DNA of 64,000 bases from Bacteroides sp. (GTDB lineage Bacteria; Bacteroidota; Bacteroidia; Bacteroidales; P3): the NCBI GenBank assembly GCA_023662825.1, contig JAMPIH010000001.1, forward strand, positions 310,001-374,000. Direction: 5' to 3'. Each line of letters opens with the position of its first letter. The first letter of the stretch is position 1. A program made the position numbers and the translations under genes. The notes under the pieces are model-generated. The model did no database searches and was not told the origin of the DNA. It saw only the letters and a program-made list of their open reading frames with translations. Positions 53,290-63,063 of this stretch are shown here, in pieces.

Positions 53290-55107
53290 TTAGCGGATAA
53301 TGCTCTGGAATTCGGCATCGTCGCGGAAGTTGATGAATTCGACGTCTTTCTGAGCCTGGGCCTTCAGCGAAGACTTGCCGGCAACAGCCTGACGGAGCGC
53401 GTTCGTCAAATCGGCCTTGTTGTTCTGACGGGCGGCGATTACGGCCAACAGGTATTGGGCGTCGGGAGTAACCGTTTCCATGCAGTTCAGGGTGGCCTTG
53501 GCTTCGTCGAGCTGACCGTTCATCAACTGGGCGAGCGCCAGGTTGTAAACGCATTTTTCTCCGCCCATGGCGCTTACACCCTTGGCGTAGTTACCGTCCT
53601 TGATGTCGAGCATACCCATGTTGAAACCGGCTTCGGCATTGCCCGTCTTGAGGGCGTTCTCGAAGTTGGAACGGGCGTTGTCCATATCGCCTTTGGCCAT
53701 GGCCACGGCACCCATGTTGTTGAGTACCGCACCGTCGTTGGGTTGCAGGCCGAGAGCGGTTTCAAGCAGGCTCTGGGCTTCGGCGTACTGGTGTTTCTCG
53801 ATGTACAGGGCGGCGGCGTTGTTGAATCCGCGGTATTCTTCGGGATATACTTCGGTGGCCGAGAGGTAGATCTTAAGCCGGTTGTCCTTGTCTTCGGTAA
53901 GGGTGGCCGCATAGAGCAGCTCTTCCACCTTCAGGGCCGAAGGTTCGGTGAGCGAAAGCCGGGCGATTTCCTCGTCGGTCTTCTTGGGTTCGAGGAAGTT
54001 CACCTGCAGTTCGGCGCGACGCAGGGGAGGCAGGATGTTGTCTTCGATCTGCTTGTAGATGACGGTCATGTTGCGGATTTCCTGTTCGCGGGCGCTGCGG
54101 TCCTTGTGCGAGGAAATAACGTTGATGATGGTGTTCCTTTCGGCGATGTCGGAAGAACGCAGGTCGGCGATGAACTTATCCCAGTCTTCGCCCATCGACT
54201 GAACCGAAGGCTGGATGTCCTGCTTGATGGCGGCGGGCTTCACCTTCTGTTTGCGGGCCATTTTCTTGACGGCGTTGTCGTAAGCGGTGTTGAAGTATTT
54301 CACCGCGGTCTTGGCACGGTTGTCGGAGAGGTTCTGGTTGCGGCTTTCTTCACCTTCGGGAGAAGCCCAGGCCTTGATTTCGACCGACTTCATGGCCATA
54401 CCGGTGTTGAACAGGCTGTCCAGAGCCTTGATGGCGGCCTTGGCTTCGGCCTTCTTGTTGAGGACGAAGTTCCAGTTCAGGTTGTAGGTATCCACCAGAT
54501 AGTAGATGTGGGCCAAGTGGGGGATGACGGTTTCCTTTTCGTATTTGTCGGGAGCGATGGCCGGCTTGGCGCCTTCCCTGTCGATGCGGGTGGAGGTGAT
54601 CATCATGCCTTCCGCCATCTGACGGTCGCCCAACTGAAGCCTCTTGGCCAACTGCATCGCGGCAGCGGCGTCAGCCACGTTCTGTCCGGCGGCGCTCTTT
54701 TCGGGGAAACCCACGGGGTTCACCACCAGACGGCTCTGTTCCATTTGGGGAACGTAGGCCACTTCGTCGGTATAGGTGAACTTGCCGCCGGTCTTGTTGT
54801 TGATGACCGTGCCCTGACCCTGGGTCTTGACACCGCGCAATGTAAAGGGTTTCAAATCCGTCTGGCCGCCTTCGTAAACGATGGAGGGTTGGAAGACAAC
54901 CACAGCCTTGTTCCAGAAATACTTGCCGGGAATGGTTCCGTTGATCTCAACCTTCACCTTGTCGCCGTGCATTTCAAGCGGACTGGGCTTTACTTCGTAC
55001 TTAACGGTGGGATGGTTCTTGGCCATCTTCTTGAGGCTCTCGCAGGATGAAAACAGAACACCCAGACCGAGAACCAACGAAATACTGAGGAATTGTATTC
55101 TCTTCAT
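53290..55107 (-). CDS. OmpA-like / TPR lipoprotein
   Basis: A 605-residue protein with a lipobox ending at Cys22 (LFSSC). The first 190 residues are beta-rich (VKVEINGTIPGKYFWNKA). An OmpA-like peptidoglycan-binding domain follows at about 205-300 (IKAWASPEGEESRNQNLSDN; RAKTAVKYF). Residues about 390-560 are TPR units (NNAAALYIEKHQYAEAQSLL; NNMGAVAMAKGDMDNARSNF). It is probably an abundant outer-membrane protein tying the membrane to the wall. Its leader is about 80 nt from a TATATTCG box. Confidence 0.87.
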   Translation of the reverse strand: MKRIQFLSISLVLGLGVLFSSCESLKKMAKNHPTVKYEVKPSPLEMHGDKVKVEINGTIPGKYFWNKAVVVFQPSIVYEGGQTDLKPFTLRGVKTQGQGTVINNKTGGKFTYTDEVAYVPQMEQSRLVVNPVGFPEKSAAGQNVADAAAAMQLAKRLQLGDRQMAEGMMITSTRIDREGAKPAIAPDKYEKETVIPHLAHIYYLVDTYNLNWNFVLNKKAEAKAAIKALDSLFNTGMAMKSVEIKAWASPEGEESRNQNLSDNRAKTAVKYFNTAYDNAVKKMARKQKVKPAAIKQDIQPSVQSMGEDWDKFIADLRSSDIAERNTIINVISSHKDRSAREQEIRNMTVIYKQIEDNILPPLRRAELQVNFLEPKKTDEEIARLSLTEPSALKVEELLYAATLTEDKDNRLKIYLSATEVYPEEYRGFNNAAALYIEKHQYAEAQSLLETALGLQPNDGAVLNNMGAVAMAKGDMDNARSNFENALKTGNAEAGFNMGMLDIKDGNYAKGVSAMGGEKCVYNLALAQLMNGQLDEAKATLNCMETVTPDAQYLLAVIAARQNNKADLTNALRQAVAGKSSLKAQAQKDVEFINFRDDAEFQSIIR

Positions 55108-55185
55108 TGCTTTTGTGTTTTTCTTTTAAACCAACACTTTACGGTTATCGAATTGGCCGACGGCACATACCGCCGAATTAAAGGG

Positions 55186-55193
55186 CGAATATA
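55186..55193 (-). promoter_or_regulatory. Promoter -7 box of the OmpA/TPR lipoprotein (TTCG variant)
   Basis: On the minus strand TATATTCG followed by CCC. Confidence 0.5.
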
Positions 55194-55211
55194 GCACTTT
55201 TTCCCGAAATA

Positions 55212-56153
55212 CTATCGGAAAACTTTGTGTCTTTTTGCCATATAGGCCTGCAGCACGGGAACGAAGCCCTCGGCCACGTCGGCTTCGGCCAGGTCTATGC
55301 GGTACTGGTTGCAGCGGTTCACCAATTCCTGACGGAAAGCCGCGTATTTCTCGGCATAGGCCTGCCTGTACTGCGCCGGGCTCAACCTGATTTCCTTTCC
55401 GCTCTCCATATCCACCATGCAGTAGCGTTTTTCGGGGAACGCCAGGGCCGCTTCCTTGCCGTGGTGGGTAACATGGAACAGCAGCACCTCGTTGTTGCGG
55501 TATTTGAGGTGCTGCAACGCGCCGAACAGCGCCTCCGGGTCGGCCTCGGCCTCGAACATGTCCGAAAAGACGACCACCAGCGAGCGTTTGTGTATGCGCT
55601 CGGCCGCCAGGTGCAGGGTTCCGGCCATATCCGAGCCGATATGCAGCTCCGGGCGGTCGAGCGAGCGGCGCAAACGTCCCTCCAGTTCGGAAAGCAGGTA
55701 CTTGAGGTGGGTCTGGCTCGACTTCACCTCCGTCTTGACGTCTTCTTCCGAAGAGAAGAAATGCAGCCCCACCGCATCGCGCTGCCTTACCAGCATCGTG
55801 GAGAGCACCGCCGCCGCGCAGAGCGAGAACCCCAGTTTATGCAGCGTCCTTTCATTGGCGCCGGAAGCCGGGAAATACATCGAGGAAGAGGTGTCCACCA
55901 GGATATGGCACCGCAGGTTGGTCTCCTCCTGGTATTTCTTGACGTACAGCCGGTCGGTGCGCCCGTAGAGCTTCCAGTCGACGTGCCGCACCGATTCGCC
56001 CTGGTTGTACTGGCGGTGTTCGGCGAACTCCACCGAAAAACCGTGGAAAGGGCTTTGGTGCAGGCCGGTGATGAAGCCCTCCACCACCTGCGAGGCCAAG
56101 AGTTCCAATGAGGAGAAAGGTTCCGTTATCTGTCTGTAAAAATCTTCTGTCAT
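55212..56153 (-). CDS. DUF58 protein (von Willebrand A-like)
   Basis: A 313-residue protein of the DUF58 family. The hallmark GFSVEFAEHRQYNQGESVRHVDW followed by LYGRTDRLYVKKYQEE (each written here in part of the first 80 residues) and the metal-binding site CHILVDTSSSMYF (DxSxS) are present. Family members sit beside MoxR ATPases and act as chaperone-like adaptors; no moxR gene is adjacent here. It lies 92 bp after trxA, beyond a terminator. Confidence 0.9.
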   Translation of the reverse strand: MTEDFYRQITEPFSSLELLASQVVEGFITGLHQSPFHGFSVEFAEHRQYNQGESVRHVDWKLYGRTDRLYVKKYQEETNLRCHILVDTSSSMYFPASGANERTLHKLGFSLCAAAVLSTMLVRQRDAVGLHFFSSEEDVKTEVKSSQTHLKYLLSELEGRLRRSLDRPELHIGSDMAGTLHLAAERIHKRSLVVVFSDMFEAEADPEALFGALQHLKYRNNEVLLFHVTHHGKEAALAFPEKRYCMVDMESGKEIRLSPAQYRQAYAEKYAAFRQELVNRCNQYRIDLAEADVAEGFVPVLQAYMAKRHKVFR

Positions 56154-56174
56154 GGCAAGCCGGCTTTACCGGAT

Positions 56175-56212
56175 AAAAAAAGTCGGTTGAAAACGCATGG
56201 TTTCCAACCGAC
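56175..56212 (-). terminator. Terminator after trxA
   Basis: Thirteen-bp stem GTCGGTTGAAAAC / GTTTCCAACCGAC with one mismatch; seven T follow on the minus strand. Confidence 0.85.
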
Positions 56213-56245
56213 CTCGTTCAACGGACGGAAAACCATCCTGAACCA

Positions 56246-56563
56246 TTAGAGCATGGCGTCGAGTTTCTTTCTCAAATCGCCTTCGTTGGTGCTGCCCACG
56301 TGCTTGTCGGTCACTTCACCGTTCTTGATGAAAAGAATGGTGGGGATGTTGCGCACCTTGTACTTCTTGGTTACTTCGGGGCAGGCGTCCACATCGACCT
56401 TGCCGATAACGATTTTGCCTTCGTATTCGCCCGCCAGCTTGTCAACCACGGGAGAAAGGGCCTGGCAGGGACCGCACCATGCGGCGCCGAAATCAACCAT
56501 AACGGGCGTGGCGGCCTTGAGCGCCAGCTCTTCGAAATTTGCATCAGTGAATGTTGTTGCCAT
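56246..56563 (-). CDS. trxA: Thioredoxin
   Basis: A 105-residue thioredoxin with the active site AAWCGPCQAL (Cys33/Cys36 by count), the cis-Pro loop RNIPTILF and no signal peptide, so cytoplasmic. It lies 59 bp after dnaE on the same strand, an order I recall from other Bacteroidetes, and ends at a clear terminator. Confidence 0.96.
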   Translation of the reverse strand: MATTFTDANFEELALKAATPVMVDFGAAWCGPCQALSPVVDKLAGEYEGKIVIGKVDVDACPEVTKKYKVRNIPTILFIKNGEVTDKHVGSTNEGDLRKKLDAML

Positions 56564-56622
56564 AGTATTTTGTCTTTTTAGTTTTCCGACGGCTAATTTA
56601 CGCGAAAAAAATCAAAACGGAC

Positions 56623-59600
56623 CTAATCTATCTTCACTTCCGGTTCCAGATTCTCTTTCTTGAGGTCGGCCAGAAAATCGGAGGGCTTTACCTTGGCGGG
56701 AAGTATCATACTGACAGACAATGCGTTGATACTGTCAACCACATGAAAATCGACCACGGCGCCGCCGCTCTGCGCCAACTTCTTGTTAAGGGCGTTGTTC
56801 CTGCATACCCGCTGCACCTTTTCGGTAAACTCCGGCGTCACATCCTTGGAACGCAGGGTAAGGCGGAGTTTCTTCGCCTTCTTGTCCAGCATCTCGTCCA
56901 GCAGTTCCATGGCCTGGATCCGCAGCTCGTATTCGGGGGCGGCGTCCTTTTCCTTGGCCCAGCGCTGGCGCACGTCGGCGGTGATGAACACCAGGCGCCC
57001 CACCACGTCCACGAAGTTCTTGAAGTTGATGTAATCGTTGCCGAAGAGCATGAACTCCATCGAATCGTCGTAGTCGGCCAGCGTAAAGCGCCCGTAGTCC
57101 TTGCCGGTCTTGGTCTTCAGGTTCAGCGAGGAAGCGGTTACGATGCCTCCGAAATGCAGTATCTTGCCCCTGAAGTCCCCGATGGGCCTACCCTTGATGC
57201 CGGAAATGTTGATGTTCGAGAACGTCTTGAGCTCCAGTTTGTAGGGATCCAGGGGGAAGCCGCTCAGATAGATGCCCACCACCTCCTTCTCGTTGCTCAA
57301 CTGCTCGATCTGCGACCAGGGCTCCACATTGGGAATGTCGATCGTGGAGGCCACTTCCTCCATGCTGTTGCCGAACAGGTCGGTCTGCGTGGAGCTTTGG
57401 TTGCGCTGGACGCTCGCCCCGTATTGCAGCAGCTTTTCGGTAAAGGTCTGGTTCTCGCCGGGACGCTGGAAAAAGAACACCGAACGGGTAAGCCCGAAGC
57501 TGTCGAACGCGCCGGCCATCACCAGGGCTTCCATACAGCGGCGGTTCATGCTGCGCAGGTTCACGCGGGTAACGAAATCCAGCACGTCCTTGAACGGCCC
57601 GTTCTCCTCCCGTTCCTTGATGAGTTCCTCCACCACGTTGGTGCCCACGTTCTTGATGCCGCTCAGGCCGAAACGTATCGCCCCGTCCTTGTTCACGGTA
57701 AAGAAACCCATGCTTTCGTTCACGTCGGGCGACAGCAGCTGGATTCCCATGTGCTTGCACTCGTCCATGAAGAACGAGATCTTGTCGATGGCGCTCAGGT
57801 TGCTGGTGAGCACGGACGCCATGTATTCGGCCGGATAGTGCGCCTTGAGGTAGGCCGTCTGGTAGGCGATCCAGGCGTAGCAGGTGGCGTGCGACTTGTT
57901 GAAGGCGTAGGAGGCGAAGGCTTCCCAGTCCTTCCACACCTTCTCGCAGACCTCCGGATTCAACTGGTGGCCGCCGCAACCATCCATGAACTTGGCCTTC
58001 ATCTGGTCCAGCACGTCTTTCTTCTTCTTGCCCATGGCCTTGCGGAGCTTGTCGGCATCGCCCTTCGAGAAGCCGGCCAGTTTCTGGGAGAGCAACATCA
58101 CCTGTTCCTGATAGACGGTGATGCCGTAGGTGTCGTGCAGGTATTCCTCCATTTCGGGAAGGTCGTAATCGATGGCCTCCTTGCCCTCCTTGCGGCGGAT
58201 GAACTGGGGAATGTATTCCATAGGCCCCGGACGGTAGAGGGCGTTCATGGCGATGATGTCTTCCAGGCGGGTGGGCTTCAGTTCCTTGAGGTACTTCTGC
58301 ATGCCCGGCGATTCAAACTGGAAGATGCCGTTGGTCTCGCCGTTGCCGAAAAGCTCGTAGGTGGCCTTGTCGTCGAGCGGAATGCTCTCGATGTCGATGT
58401 CGATGCCGTGGCGCAGCTTGATGTTGTCGAGCGCGCCCTTGATGATGGTGAGGGTCTTGAGCCCCAGGAAGTCCATCTTGATCAGGCCCACCGATTCCAC
58501 ATAGGTGCCTTCGTATTGGGTCACGGGCATTTCGGAGTCTTTGGCCACGCCGGTGGGCACGTACTCGATAATGTCTTCGGGCGCGATGATCATGCCGCAG
58601 GCGTGCACGCCCACGCTGCGGATGCAGCCTTCCAGCTTGATGGCGTAACGGAGCGTGTCGCGCACCAGGGGGTCGGGGTTGCCGTCCATTTCCTTCTGCA
58701 GGTCGGGCACTTCCTTGAAGGCCTTGGGCAGGGTCATGCCCGGATTGTCGGGCACCAGTTTGGCCAGGCGGTTCGATTCGGGCAGCGGCAGGTCCAGCAC
58801 CCGCGCCACGTCCTTGATGGCCGACTTGGCCGCCATGGTGCCGTAGGTGATGATCTGCGAGACCCGTTCCGAACCGTATTTCTCCTTTACGTAGTCGATG
58901 ACACGGCCGCGCCCCGCGTCATCGAAGTCCACGTCGATATCGGGCAGGGAGATACGCTCCGGGTTGAGGAAACGTTCGAACAGCAGGTCGTATTTGACAG
59001 GGTCTATATTGGTGATTCCCAGGCAATAGGCAAGCATCGAACCGGCCGCCGAACCACGTCCGGGCCCCACCAGCACGCCCATTTCGCGGGCGGCGCGGAT
59101 AAAGTCCCACACGATGAGGAAATACCCCGGGAAACCCATTCCCGCAATGGTGTCCAGCTCGAAATCGAGACGTTCCCGCAGCACCTCGTTTTCCCGAAAG
59201 TTTTCCCCGTAACGTTTTTTCGCCCCCTCGTAGGTGAGGTGGCGCAGGTATTCCATGTCTTCCGTAAAGGGCTCCGGCAGGGGGAAGTGCGGCATCAGCG
59301 GCGCGTGTTCCAGTTCGAAGCTCTCTATCTTCTCCACGATCTCGCGCGTGTTCTCGAGGTATTCGGGATGGTCGGGAAACAGTTCGGCCATCTCGTCGGC
59401 GCTCTTGAAGTATTCCTGACCCGTATAGAGCATCTTGGTGTCTTCGTGCAGCTTCTTGCCCGTGTTGAGGCAGATGAGGATACGGTGCGCCTCGTAGTCG
59501 TCGGCGTTCACGAAATGCACGTCGTTGGTGGCGATGCACTTGATGTTGTACTCGGCGGCCAGCTGTTCCAGACGGGCGTTCACGATCATCTGTTCCTCGT

Positions 59601-60141
59601 GTCCGTGCCGCTGCATCTCGAAATAGTAGTCTTCGCCGAACAGACCCTTGAAAAACGCGATGTGTTCCTTGAGCTGCTCTTCCTGGCCGGAAAGGATTGC
59701 CTGCGGCACCTCGCCCGCCAGACAGGCCGAACAGCAGACAAGACCCTCGTGATACTGCCTGAGCAGGTCATGGTCGATACGCGGCTTGTAGTAGAAGGCT
59801 TCCTTGCGCTGCGACAGTGAACAGAGCTTTACCAGGTTGTGGTAGCCGGTGGGGTTCTTGGCCAGCAGGATCAGGTGGTAGTTGGTCCTGTCTTCATCTT
59901 TACCCCTTTTCTCGAAACGGCTGTTGGGCGCCACGTACACCTCGCAGCCCACGATGGGCTTGATGCCCGCGCCACGGGCCTTGTTCACGAACTCCATCAC
60001 GCCGTACATATTGCCGTGGTCGGTAATGGCCATGGCGTCCATGCCGAATTCCTTGGCTTTGTTCATCAGGTCGGGAATCTTGCAGGCGCCGTCGAGAACC
60101 GAATAGAGCGTGTGCAGGTGAAGGTGGGTGAAATAAGGCAT
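56623..60141 (-). CDS. dnaE: DNA polymerase III alpha subunit
   Basis: A 1172-residue replicative polymerase. It has an N-terminal PHP domain (FTHLHLHTLYSVLDGA), palm with PDIDVDFDD and the upstream GPGRGSAAGS, a helix-hairpin-helix region (GLSGIKNVG), and a C-terminal OB-fold (KILHFGGIVTASS). No intein or frameshift is seen, and the length is within the DnaE1 range. It is 11 bp after the start-side neighbour, a sugar transferase gene, so the glycan genes upstream may read into it. Confidence 0.97.
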   Translation of the reverse strand: MPYFTHLHLHTLYSVLDGACKIPDLMNKAKEFGMDAMAITDHGNMYGVMEFVNKARGAGIKPIVGCEVYVAPNSRFEKRGKDEDRTNYHLILLAKNPTGYHNLVKLCSLSQRKEAFYYKPRIDHDLLRQYHEGLVCCSACLAGEVPQAILSGQEEQLKEHIAFFKGLFGEDYYFEMQRHGHEEQMIVNARLEQLAAEYNIKCIATNDVHFVNADDYEAHRILICLNTGKKLHEDTKMLYTGQEYFKSADEMAELFPDHPEYLENTREIVEKIESFELEHAPLMPHFPLPEPFTEDMEYLRHLTYEGAKKRYGENFRENEVLRERLDFELDTIAGMGFPGYFLIVWDFIRAAREMGVLVGPGRGSAAGSMLAYCLGITNIDPVKYDLLFERFLNPERISLPDIDVDFDDAGRGRVIDYVKEKYGSERVSQIITYGTMAAKSAIKDVARVLDLPLPESNRLAKLVPDNPGMTLPKAFKEVPDLQKEMDGNPDPLVRDTLRYAIKLEGCIRSVGVHACGMIIAPEDIIEYVPTGVAKDSEMPVTQYEGTYVESVGLIKMDFLGLKTLTIIKGALDNIKLRHGIDIDIESIPLDDKATYELFGNGETNGIFQFESPGMQKYLKELKPTRLEDIIAMNALYRPGPMEYIPQFIRRKEGKEAIDYDLPEMEEYLHDTYGITVYQEQVMLLSQKLAGFSKGDADKLRKAMGKKKKDVLDQMKAKFMDGCGGHQLNPEVCEKVWKDWEAFASYAFNKSHATCYAWIAYQTAYLKAHYPAEYMASVLTSNLSAIDKISFFMDECKHMGIQLLSPDVNESMGFFTVNKDGAIRFGLSGIKNVGTNVVEELIKEREENGPFKDVLDFVTRVNLRSMNRRCMEALVMAGAFDSFGLTRSVFFFQRPGENQTFTEKLLQYGASVQRNQSSTQTDLFGNSMEEVASTIDIPNVEPWSQIEQLSNEKEVVGIYLSGFPLDPYKLELKTFSNINISGIKGRPIGDFRGKILHFGGIVTASSLNLKTKTGKDYGRFTLADYDDSMEFMLFGNDYINFKNFVDVVGRLVFITADVRQRWAKEKDAAPEYELRIQAMELLDEMLDKKAKKLRLTLRSKDVTPEFTEKVQRVCRNNALNKKLAQSGGAVVDFHVVDSINALSVSMILPAKVKPSDFLADLKKENLEPEVKID

Positions 60142-60152
60142 GGCGTGTGGTT

Positions 60153-60740
60153 TTAGCGTATGATACGGGAAACCGTGAGCAGGATAACCTTGAAGTATTC
60201 CCTGACGGAGCGGTTTTCGATGTATTTCATGTTGTACCGGATCTTGTCCGGCATGATCTGCTCGACATACACGCTGTCGGGGTCGGAGGCCTGTCCGAGA
60301 ATCGTGTTTTCGTCGATGTATTCGATGGAGGCGTAGTCGGTGATGCCTGGACGCACTTCCAGCACCTTGCGCTGTTCGGGAGTATAGAAAGCCACATAAC
60401 GGGGAACTTCGGGGCGGGGTCCCACCAAACTCATGTCGCCCTTGAGCACATTGAAAAGCTGCGGCAGCTCATCCAGTTTATACTTGCGGAGAAAGGCGCC
60501 CGTCTTGGTTACGCGCGGGTCTTTTCCTCCCACCGTGAGCAGGCCTTCCTTATCGGCGCCCACGCGCATGGAGCGGAACTTATAGAGCGTGAACTCCCTG
60601 CCGTCCTTGCCCACCCGCCGCTGACGGTAAAGGCCGCCGCCCCGGCTCTCCATACAGACCGCCGCATACACCACGATCAGCAGGGGCGAGAGCACGAGAA
60701 TGCCTAAAAGGGAAAACACTATGTCGAACAGACGTATCAT
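60153..60740 (-). CDS. Small polyprenyl-phosphate sugar phosphotransferase (PglC-like)
   Basis: A 195-residue monotopic phosphoglycosyl transferase. A re-entrant membrane segment at about 2-30 ([20 protein letters not shown]), KFRSMR, the catalytic Asp-Glu pair in [10 protein letters not shown] and the motif [11 protein letters not shown] are present. It starts a glycan on undecaprenyl phosphate at the inner face of the membrane. It lacks the extra helices of WcaJ-type enzymes, being of the PglC size. It overlaps the aminotransferase gene by 4 bp. Confidence 0.93.
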   Translation of the reverse strand: MIRLFDIVFSLLGILVLSPLLIVVYAAVCMESRGGGLYRQRRVGKDGREFTLYKFRSMRVGADKEGLLTVGGKDPRVTKTGAFLRKYKLDELPQLFNVLKGDMSLVGPRPEVPRYVAFYTPEQRKVLEVRPGITDYASIEYIDENTILGQASDPDSVYVEQIMPDKIRYNMKYIENRSVREYFKVILLTVSRIIR

Positions 60741-61957
60741 CTTTCTTCCTGCACCGCCCGGTAGGCTTCCTTAACGGTCTCTATCACGAATTCCACCTCT
60801 TCCGGTTCCAGCTGCGGATAGATGGGCAGCGAGATCTCGGCGCTATAGTTGCGGTAGGCCTGCGGGTAGTCCTCTATCCTGTAGCCCAATCCCTTGAAGA
60901 AAGAGAACATGGGCATGGGGACGAAGTGCACGTTGACCGCCACTTCCCTTTCGGTGATCTTCTCGATCATGCGGTCGCGCTGCGCCTCGGTAAAATCCTT
61001 GATGCGGAGCGCGTAAAGGTGGTAGGAGCTTTCCTTGCCGTCGCGCACCGAAGGCGGGCAAACCGCCCAACCGCAATCCGAAAAGGCATTGTTGTAGGCG
61101 GTAAATATGTTTTTGCGCTGCCTCAGCAGGATGTCGTACTGGCGTATCTGCGCCAGACCGATGGCGGCGTTCACGTCGGCCATGTTCACCTTCATGCCCA
61201 TACCGGTAATGTCGTAGCGCCAGCCACCGGCCTTGGATTTGGCTAAGGCGTCCTTGGTCTGGCAGTTGAGCGACATCATGCGCAGTTCCTTGTAAAGAAG
61301 CGCGTTGTCGAAGGGTGCGGGCAGGTTCAGGCATATCGCGCCCCCCTCGGCCGTGGTAACGTTCTTGACCGCGTGGAGCGAGAAAACGGCCACGTCGGTT
61401 TCGCATCCGGTGCGCCTGCCCTCGCCATAGCGAGCGCCCAGCGAGTGGGCCGCGTCGTTCATCACCATGATGCGCCCCAGTTTTTCCTGCACCGGCGAAG
61501 AGGCCGAAAACATCGCCTTGATGTCCGGCTCGGCCACCAGGGCGTTGATGGCGTCGTAATCGCAAGGGAAACCGGCTATATCCACCGGAAGGATGGCCTT
61601 GGTTCGCGGGGTGACCGCCTTGCGGATGGCATCCACCGAGATATTGAAGTCTTCGCCCGAATCCACCATCACCGGCGTGGCGCCCGCATGCAGCACGGCC
61701 AAAGCCGTGGCACTGTAGGTGTAGGCAGGCACTATCACCTCGTCGCCAGCCTTCACGCCCAGCCAACGCAGCATCAAAATGGCGCCCGAAGTCCAGGAGT
61801 TGACACAGAGCACCTCTCCTGCATCGCAGAGCTTGCGTATCTCTTCTTCCAACGCCCGCGTCTTGGGTCCGGTGGTGATCCAGCCCGAACGCAAACAGTC
61901 CACCACTTCGGCAAGTACCGATTCATCGATATAGGGAGGCGAAAAAGGTATCTTCAT
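60737..61957 (-). CDS. DegT/DnrJ-type sugar aminotransferase
   Basis: A 406-residue PLP enzyme that puts an amino group on a nucleotide-linked keto-sugar. The family opening IPFSPPYIDESVLAEVVDCL, the PLP lysine in FSLHAVKNVTTAEGGAI, and GMKVNMADVNAAIGLAQI are present. With the PglC-like transferase it fits synthesis of an amino-deoxy sugar that starts a glycan (as PglE with PglC). The dehydratase that makes the keto-sugar is not in the window. It ends in the start of the transferase gene. Confidence 0.93.
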   Translation of the reverse strand: MKIPFSPPYIDESVLAEVVDCLRSGWITTGPKTRALEEEIRKLCDAGEVLCVNSWTSGAILMLRWLGVKAGDEVIVPAYTYSATALAVLHAGATPVMVDSGEDFNISVDAIRKAVTPRTKAILPVDIAGFPCDYDAINALVAEPDIKAMFSASSPVQEKLGRIMVMNDAAHSLGARYGEGRRTGCETDVAVFSLHAVKNVTTAEGGAICLNLPAPFDNALLYKELRMMSLNCQTKDALAKSKAGGWRYDITGMGMKVNMADVNAAIGLAQIRQYDILLRQRKNIFTAYNNAFSDCGWAVCPPSVRDGKESSYHLYALRIKDFTEAQRDRMIEKITEREVAVNVHFVPMPMFSFFKGLGYRIEDYPQAYRNYSAEISLPIYPQLEPEEVEFVIETVKEAYRAVQEER

Positions 61958-61987
61958 CTTGTTGGTCTTTAAGGTTACGGAAAGCGC

Positions 61988-63013
61988 CTATCGGCTCTCC
62001 CCCACGCTGAACTTCCCGCCCGTGGCTATCTTCCAAAGCCCTTTCCAATAGCCGCAACCGTAGCAGAAATGCATCAGGAAGAACACGACCGGAAGCAGAA
62101 AAAACAACACCGGCTTCTTATGCCCCACAGCCTGCTTGAGGCTCACCAGCAGACTGACAAGGATATACAGCGAAAAACAGGCGGCATACACCTTGGCGGC
62201 AAACGGCAGGAACACCGACAGCGGCAAACCGAAAATCAAACCGGCGACAAACAGCACCGGTACGAACTGACGCAGGGTCGCCGGATGTTTTATCTTTTTA
62301 TTTACCAATGGCTTAAACAATCCGTACTGGAAATATGTCTTGGCCATCTTCGACAGGCTACCGCGCGCGGTATAGGTGATTTCCAGTTCCGGCAGCAAGA
62401 AAATCCTGCCGCCCGCCTGAATGATGCGCGCGTTGAACTCGTCGTCCTGGTTGCGTATCAGGTCTTCGTCGAAAAAACCGATCCGGTCGAACAGATCCCG
62501 CCTGAAACATCCGAAAGGCACGGTATCCACCTGCCGTACCGATGCGATACCCGTTTTGTGAAAAGAATTGCCGACCCCGAAACTGTTGGAAGAAGCCACC
62601 GCCAAAGCCAGAGCCTTATCCGAACCGTCGGCCGGCACCGTTCTCCACACGCCCCCCACATTGTCGGCATCCATTTCGAACAGACGCTGAACCAGCACGC
62701 TGAAATAATCCGAAGGATATACACAATGGGCATCCAGCCGGATAACGACTTCTCCCCTTGCATTTTCGATACCGATGTTCAACGCATGAGGGACATAACA
62801 CAACGGATTATCGTACAACGAAATAAACGGATACTCCCGAATATAGGACTCCACCCGTTCTTTCGTTTTGTCGCAACTTCTTCCATCCACAATCAAAACC
62901 TCCATACGGTCTTTAGGATAATCTTGACTTACAATGGAATGAACCAATCCATCGATAAACCGCTCCTCGTTATAGACCGGACAGACAACTGATATGAAAG
63001 GCTTGGGGTTCAC
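61988..63013 (-). CDS. Glycosyltransferase family 2, membrane-attached
   Basis: About 341 residues. The GT-A fold starts at once (KPFISVVCPVYNEERFI), with VLIVDGRSCDKT and the DxD-like RLDAHCVYP, then a basic amphipathic region, then about three membrane helices (about 245-325). It probably adds sugars to the lipid-linked glycan begun by the neighbouring PglC-like enzyme. The start is given as GTG 63013, which leaves a normal leader after the TATCTTCG box; a TTG at 63058 would lie on the predicted transcript start. Confidence 0.85.
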   Translation of the reverse strand: MNPKPFISVVCPVYNEERFIDGLVHSIVSQDYPKDRMEVLIVDGRSCDKTKERVESYIREYPFISLYDNPLCYVPHALNIGIENARGEVVIRLDAHCVYPSDYFSVLVQRLFEMDADNVGGVWRTVPADGSDKALALAVASSNSFGVGNSFHKTGIASVRQVDTVPFGCFRRDLFDRIGFFDEDLIRNQDDEFNARIIQAGGRIFLLPELEITYTARGSLSKMAKTYFQYGLFKPLVNKKIKHPATLRQFVPVLFVAGLIFGLPLSVFLPFAAKVYAACFSLYILVSLLVSLKQAVGHKKPVLFFLLPVVFFLMHFCYGCGYWKGLWKIATGGKFSVGESR

Positions 63014-63063
63014 GCTTATAGTTTTCCTGTGCTCTCTTGCCAGAAAATTTTCCGACAAGAGAG

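Noticed and set aside
56743-59820. Plus-strand open frame of 1025 codons
   Set aside because: Antisense shadow of dnaE; composition is His/Val/Leu-rich with no motifs.
63014-63058. TTG start of the GT2 gene
   Set aside because: It lies at the predicted transcription start and has no ribosome site; GTG 63013 begins at the conserved glycosyltransferase N-terminus. The choice remains uncertain.
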